Source: Alphaproteobacteria bacterium (lineage in GTDB: Bacteria; Pseudomonadota; Alphaproteobacteria; Thalassobaculales; Thalassobaculaceae). Taken from it: a DNA stretch of 32,848 bases. Both the position numbers and the translations under genes were made by a program. Of the stretch, positions 29,424-32,848 are shown in pieces. The number at the start of each line of letters is the position of its first letter. Position 1 is the first letter of the stretch. Under the pieces are notes generated by a model. The model was not told where the DNA came from. It did not search any database and saw only the letters and a program-made list of their open reading frames with translations. The stretch covers positions 1 to 32,848 of the forward strand of contig JABMNR010000114.1 in the NCBI GenBank assembly GCA_013203465.1. Reading direction: 5' to 3'.

Positions 29424-30224
29424 TCAGCGACGGCGAAACAACCGTGAGAAAAAGCCACCGCCGGAGTTGGCGGATGGGAGTGTGATCTCCTCAACCCGCT
29501 GCAATCGCTCCGACAAACGCATCACCGCCCGCTCGATCGGCGCGGTCGTCGGGCCGCTATCGGTGTCCGACCCGTCACCCACAGGTCTCTCCTCGAGCGC
29601 CCGCAAGGAGTCTGTTAGCGTTTCAACGCGACTGTCCATCGCCGAGGAACGCGCTTCTAGTCGCGTATCCAACGCCTCAATCCGCTGGGCCAACGCATCA
29701 AGGCGCTCGGCAAGATCAGCAATTTTCGTATCCAGCCCGACAGTCATGGCCAGCTTCTTCCGCAAGGCCGTCAGTTCTCCGTCGCGGGCGCGAAGCTCGG
29801 TGACCCGCTGCTCCAAATCGTTCAGGCGACGCGGATCAACCGACGGAGCCGCCGCTCGAGACGCGGTCACCGCGGGCGGCGGCGGCGCTTCATGATAGTT
29901 AGGTCGTTGATTGTCGACGAGCCCGGTCCGCCAGGGCGTCAGAGCCGGCCCTCCTTGCGGCGCTAAATGTCCCGCCTGGATCGCCTGCTCGGCTTGCCGC
30001 CACTGTCCTGGACCAAAGCCGAATCGTCCCGCGGACACATCCTGCTCCGGTGCCTCGGCGAAGGGCGCGCGCTCGGTTTGGCGGCCTCCGTTCTGCGCCG
30101 CCTCGCGAATGCGTTGCGTCAGCCACGCGCCAATCGGCACGCCGGCGCGCCGTGCCGCCTGTTTGACCAGCTCGCGCTCCTGCAAGGCGATTCCCTTTAC
30201 ACTCCAAGGCGACGGTCCGGACAT
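29424..30224 (-). CDS. Coiled-coil protein sharing the PodJ N-terminal WSVKG motif
   Basis: A 266-residue soluble protein not recognised as a named family. Residues 6-40 (PWSVKGI ... RRAGVPIGAWLTQRIREA) repeat the N-terminal element of the PodJ-like protein. A Pro/Gln-rich linker follows (45-130), then a long coiled coil (132-212; LNDLEQRVTELRARDGELTALRKK, then LAERLDALAQRIEALDTRLEARS), a short second helix (228-247), and a tail ending FFSRLFRRR, an amphipathic basic end that could touch membrane or nucleic acid. There is no membrane helix. The ATG at 30224 has GGAGG 5 bases upstream. It is 66 bases from the PodJ-like gene. A 14-base run coding the WSVKG core (30193-30206) is identical in both genes (29323-29336). 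Confidence 0.7.
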   Translation of the reverse strand: MSGPSPWSVKGIALQERELVKQAARRAGVPIGAWLTQRIREAAQNGGRQTERAPFAEAPEQDVSAGRFGFGPGQWRQAEQAIQAGHLAPQGGPALTPWRTGLVDNQRPNYHEAPPPPAVTASRAAAPSVDPRRLNDLEQRVTELRARDGELTALRKKLAMTVGLDTKIADLAERLDALAQRIEALDTRLEARSSAMDSRVETLTDSLRALEERPVGDGSDTDSGPTTAPIERAVMRLSERLQRVEEITLPSANSGGGFFSRLFRRR

Positions 30225-30281
30225 GTGTCCTCCGGTGGTTCGAACCGGCGATAACAGGCGCTCCGGATCGGAAGTACCGAT

Positions 30282-30299
30282 AGTATGACACGGCATACT
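30282..30299. repeat. Operator-like inverted repeat at the predicted start site of the coiled-coil gene
   Basis: AGTATG (30282-30287) and CATACT (30294-30299) form a perfect 6-bp dyad with a 6-base centre, overlapping the expected transcription start near 30297. The size suits a dimeric repressor; no regulator is known. Confidence 0.4.
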
Positions 30300-30303
30300 T
30301 AAG

Positions 30304-30331
30304 AGTGTATTAAATTTAACTGAATTGTCCA
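30304..30331 (-). promoter_or_regulatory. Sigma-70-type promoter for the middle WSVKG gene
   Basis: On the minus strand TGGACA (30331-30326; 5 of 6 to TTGACA) and TACACT (30309-30304; 4 of 6 to TATAAT) are 16 bases apart in an A+T-rich gap. Transcription would start near 30297. This would let the two downstream genes be expressed apart from the 134-residue gene. Confidence 0.42.
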
Positions 30332-30343
30332 GTAATAGGCAAG

Positions 30344-30365
30344 AGACCAAACATTTTATTGGTCT
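30344..30365. repeat. Inverted repeat between the two small WSVKG genes
   Basis: AGACCAA (30344-30350) pairs with TTGGTCT (30359-30365) around 8 A+T-rich bases. It lies just upstream of the promoter candidate at 30304-30331. It is too A+T-rich and lacks a T-tail for a terminator, so a protein-binding dyad is as likely. Confidence 0.3.
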
Positions 30366-30426
30366 ACTTGCTGAATCTCGTGACGAAACGAGAAACTACG
30401 TGGTCATTCGTCCGGCTCGGAAACGG

Positions 30427-30831
30427 TCATAGCACATCGTCGTCCGCCGACCGCGCCTCAACACGTTGTTCGAGGCGATCAAGGCGATCGGCAAGGCGCC
30501 CGACAATCTCGTCCAACACGGCCAGAACATCTAGAATACGGGTCTCACTGCGCTCGATTCGCTCGGAGATCAACTCGGTCAAGGCCGCATCATCCAACAG
30601 CTCCGTGGCTGGTTCTTGCCAACCAGACATGTTCACACCGCTTGATGGCCGTGATGCCGGAACCAGGGGCCGGCCGGCGGCCTCGGCGGCGCCGACCCGG
30701 CGAATCACGTCGCTCAACCAATCGCCCATGGTGCTGTTCCGGTCGCTCGCCGCGACCTTGGCTAACTCCCGGGTATCCCCGCCAACACCCTTGACGCTCC
30801 ACGGCATACGCGCCTTACCACGTGCGGCCAT
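30427..30831 (-). CDS. Short protein with the PodJ N-terminal WSVKG motif and a C-terminal coiled coil
   Basis: A 134-residue protein without a named family. Residues 10-46 (PWSVKGVGGDTRELAKVAASDRN, then MGDWLSDVIRRV) repeat the N-terminal element of the next two genes. A Pro/Ser linker (50-75) and one helical coiled-coil segment (76-127; AALTELISERIERSETRI, then LADRLDRLEQRVEARS) complete it. There is no signal peptide or membrane helix. The ATG at 30831 has GGGAG 5-6 bases before; an ATG at 30807, directly before PWSVKG, is an alternative. It is the first of three same-strand genes with this element, and three GANTC sites lie just upstream. Confidence 0.7.
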   Translation of the reverse strand: MAARGKARMPWSVKGVGGDTRELAKVAASDRNSTMGDWLSDVIRRVGAAEAAGRPLVPASRPSSGVNMSGWQEPATELLDDAALTELISERIERSETRILDVLAVLDEIVGRLADRLDRLEQRVEARSADDDVL

Positions 30832-30866
30832 AACGTCTCCCAGCAAACCCATCCCACCGGCGGGGC

Positions 30867-30931
30867 GAATCACCCCAACCCGCTAACTGTACTCGTTTCG
30901 CTGCGATTCTGCACGATTACGCCCGCGAATC
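30867..30931 (-). promoter_or_regulatory. Three GANTC sites upstream of the PodJ-motif gene array
   Basis: GAATC at 30867-30871, GATTC at 30905-30909 and GAATC at 30927-30931 lie 36 to 100 bases before the first WSVKG gene, with about 0.2 expected. A further GAATC (30373-30377) lies before the second gene. GANTC near promoters is the mark of GcrA-CcrM control in alphaproteobacteria; its action here is inferred. Confidence 0.5.
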
Positions 30932-31006
30932 GGCGGCATATTCGCGGTATCGCGATGTGATCTCTTGCTCTCGGTGCGGACGATTGCTAATGGTCCGCTC
31001 GCGCGA

Positions 31007-31067
<61 letters not shown>

Positions 31068-31081
<14 letters not shown>

Positions 31082-31109
31082 CGCCGCCCCAGCCACGCCG
31101 CCCCAGCCA
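31068..31109 (+). repeat. Three tandem copies of a 14-bp unit made from the tRNA-Gln 3' end
   Basis: The last 14 bases of the tRNA including CCA (31068-31081) are followed head-to-tail by two identical copies of CGCCGCCCCAGCCA (31082-31095 and 31096-31109). The first copy differs only at its first base (T for C). A partial fourth copy of five bases (CGCCG) follows. The array lies between the tRNA and the end of the convergent cyclase gene. Confidence 0.9.
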
Positions 31110-31132
31110 CGCCGGGTCGAGACAGCCCACCG

Positions 31133-32542
31133 TTAGACAAACGCGACAAGGTCAACCGGCTCGTCGAGTCCGGCCACGCGGCGTCCTGGTCGATTCTCGA
31201 TCGCTCGTTTTGGCTTCCAGCCTTGGCGTAACGCGGCCTGCCGGGTCGCCTCGTCAGTCAGACCGGCTACCGCCTCGACCTTGGTGTGCTTCTCCAGCTT
31301 AGCCGCGAGATTCACCGCCGATCCAATCACCGTGTACTCTAGGCGCGAGGCGTCACCCACGGCGCCGAACACAATGGGTCCCGCCGCCGCCGCCACGCCG
31401 ATTCGGGGCGCCGGCACGTCACGGGCGGCCCGCTCCTCGCGCCAGAGGGCGGCGGCCTCGATCACCGCCTCGGTTGCCAACAGGGCATCGGACGCGGCGG
31501 TATCGGACACGCGCGTGGCCCCGAAAGTGGCCAGAATCCCATCACCCAGGAATTTGTCGATGCCGCCTCCGTGGCTCTGCAGCACGGGAACGATGGTTTT
31601 CTGGTATTCGGCAAGGATCTGCATCAGCTCGTCGGGCGTAATCTGAGTCGCCAGTTGCGAGAACCCGCGGATGTCGACCATGACCACGGCAGCCTCGCGC
31701 ATCTCACCGTGTCCAGCCTCGATCTTCAGGTCGAGATCGGTGATTCGATCGGCCACGTCTTGGGCGAAGAAGCGTGATAGCTCCTGATTGGCGAGGCTGT
31801 CGCGAACCGCCTCGACCAGCAATCGACGGGCGCGGACGATGGCAACCGCCAGGATCGCCGTCACCATGAGAATCGAGATGATCTTGTCGAACTCGGCGCC
31901 GATCAACACGGCGTTGCTGGTCAGGTAGAAGACATAGTCACGGGTAATCGGCGCCGCCATCGGGTCGAACAACAGCGCATAGGCGACCATGCATACCCAC
32001 CCCACGGCCGATGCCACGCCCGCCAGAACCACGTAGGCGGGCTCGAAACGCAGGGTTCGCAGGGCGATGAAGATGAACAGATACAGCAGGGTCGGCGCCT
32101 TCAGATAGAAAGCCGCCGGTTGCATGTACTGCAGGTGGAAGCTCCAGATCGTGCCGAGCAACAGCGCCACGTCCACCACCACCGACAACGCCAGGAACAA
32201 TCGGGTCAAACCACGGCGATAAGCCAACACCAGCCGCGCGATCGTGAACACCACGTAGGCGCCCAAGACCCAGGGAATCGGAGCGAACTCGACCTCGGGC
32301 GGAAACGCTTTGGGCGAAATCGCGTAGAGTGTGCCGAAGGCACCCACCACCGCCAACTGCACCCAGCCGATCAGGATTTCGCTCCGATCCTGATGCGCAC
32401 GCATCGCGTCGCGCACCCGCTTTGGCAGGTCCGCCGTCACGCGGTCCCCGGCCGGCCGGTCGTTACGCGCCGGTTCGATCGCCGGCGGCGCGGCGGTCGG
32501 CGGCCGCTCGGAAGAGTGGGTTGTTGTGTTCACGTCGGGCAT
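31133..32542 (-). CDS. Membrane-bound class III adenylate/guanylate cyclase
   Basis: A 469-residue protein predicted to make cAMP at the inner membrane. After a Pro-rich cytoplasmic start there are about six hydrophobic helices (between residues 55 and 236), then NQELSRFFAQDVADRI linking to a C-terminal cyclase domain (about 283-469). Metal-binding aspartates D290 (VVMVDIRGFSQL) and D334 (FLGDGILATFG) are present. K330 and T404 (EYTVIG) fit adenine selection. N411 of the transition-state motif is present, but the usual arginine four residues later is K415 (NLAAKLE). This substitution may lower activity. The ATG at 32542 begins MPDVNTT. It follows the methyltransferase gene after 27 bases. Confidence 0.87.
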   Translation of the reverse strand: MPDVNTTTHSSERPPTAAPPAIEPARNDRPAGDRVTADLPKRVRDAMRAHQDRSEILIGWVQLAVVGAFGTLYAISPKAFPPEVEFAPIPWVLGAYVVFTIARLVLAYRRGLTRLFLALSVVVDVALLLGTIWSFHLQYMQPAAFYLKAPTLLYLFIFIALRTLRFEPAYVVLAGVASAVGWVCMVAYALLFDPMAAPITRDYVFYLTSNAVLIGAEFDKIISILMVTAILAVAIVRARRLLVEAVRDSLANQELSRFFAQDVADRITDLDLKIEAGHGEMREAAVVMVDIRGFSQLATQITPDELMQILAEYQKTIVPVLQSHGGGIDKFLGDGILATFGATRVSDTAASDALLATEAVIEAAALWREERAARDVPAPRIGVAAAAGPIVFGAVGDASRLEYTVIGSAVNLAAKLEKHTKVEAVAGLTDEATRQAALRQGWKPKRAIENRPGRRVAGLDEPVDLVAFV

Positions 32543-32569
32543 ATGGGCTCTTCGCCGACCGTGTTCCGC

Positions 32570-32848
32570 TCAGTTCTTCGTGATCGATGACGCGGTCGTG
32601 GATTCCGTGGTCTTGATCGCCCACAGGCTGCTCTCCAACGCGCCCGCCCGCACCGGGATCCGGCGCGCCGCACCAGCCGCCACGGCGTCGGCCATGCGGG
32701 TTCGAACATAGTGGCTGGCGAATACCGGCTCTAGCCCACCGGACGCCAGCCAGGCCGCGACCATCATCTGCTCGCCGTAGCCCCGCCAAGTCCAGCTTTC
32801 GGGATAGCCATCCGGCAAGAACACGTCGTGCACATGCACTAAAACACC
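32570..32848 (-). CDS. C-terminal part of a class I SAM-dependent methyltransferase
   Basis: The frame is open to the right edge and ends at a TGA (32570-32572), giving the last 92 residues. They begin GVLVHVHDVFLPDGYPESW and continue RGYGEQMMVAAWLASGG. The (V/I)HDxFLPxxYPxxW and EQxxxAAxL pattern is typical of the C-terminal half of class I methyltransferases of the Methyltransf_24 type, often found with surface-polysaccharide genes. The SAM-binding motifs are outside the window. The protein ends SSLWAIKTTESTTASSITKN. Confidence 0.65.
   Translation of the reverse strand, partial: GVLVHVHDVFLPDGYPESWTWRGYGEQMMVAAWLASGGLEPVFASHYVRTRMADAVAAGAARRIPVRAGALESSLWAIKTTESTTASSITKN

Overview
The window is about 32.8 kb of densely packed, high-G+C chromosomal DNA with no insertion sequence, phage gene or CRISPR array. 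Gene content points to an alphaproteobacterium, probably of the Rhodospirillales type: the very large NAD-glutamate dehydrogenase, the rnhB-ccrM pair (GANTC cell-cycle methylase), a PodJ-type polarity protein, a DUF4169 protein, a PA0069-type radical SAM protein, and the CnoX-LON-Trm112-DUF971 run. The organism itself cannot be named from sequence reading alone.

Layout, left to right. 1-118: 5' end of a DapC-like aminotransferase gene leaving the window. 119-665: non-coding, with three GANTC sites and a rho-independent terminator serving glnK-amtB. 666-2348: glnK-amtB ammonium sensing and uptake, with a sigma-54-like promoter candidate. 2697-3923: a UbiH/COQ6-family FAD monooxygenase, convergent with a four-gene proteostasis/maturation run (cnoX, LON-domain protein, Trm112-like, DUF971; 3939-6141). 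6218-7484: a prolyl-tRNA editing-domain protein, divergent from a small exported molybdopterin-oxidoreductase-fold protein. 7639-7713: tRNA-Gly(GCC). 7887-14067: a 1622-residue NAD-glutamate dehydrogenase, whose Shine-Dalgarno can fold into a strong hairpin, then a UMF1-type MFS transporter whose 3' end overlaps convergent ccrM. 14036-15948: rnhB-ccrM with four GANTC sites in the leader. 16111-18532: kinase-like protein, DUF4169 and radical SAM protein, the last preceded by a LexA-type box. 18567-19319: a divergent glycosyltransferase. 19336-22864: UDG-slt-moaB on the minus strand, with a perfect DnaA box in the slt leader. 22949-27288: ETF-ubiquinone oxidoreductase, TPR lipoprotein and ispE on the plus strand. 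27294-30831: three adjacent minus-strand genes that share one N-terminal motif (core WSVKG); the largest has the full PodJ architecture. 31007-31081: tRNA-Gln(TTG), whose 3' end is tandemly repeated downstream. 31133-32542: membrane-anchored class III cyclase. 32570-32848: 3' part of a SAM methyltransferase gene.

The most coherent story is cell-cycle and polarity control. The window holds the GANTC methylase itself, a dense GANTC cluster in its own leader, and another GANTC cluster upstream of the three-gene PodJ-motif array. In that array, two short coiled-coil proteins carry the same N-terminal element as the membrane-spanning PodJ-like protein. This array is the best candidate for an undescribed system. 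Secondary points of interest are the SD-sequestering leader of the glutamate dehydrogenase, the LexA-like box on the radical SAM gene, and the tRNA-Gln tail repeats. All functional names rest on reading motifs by eye; no database search was run.
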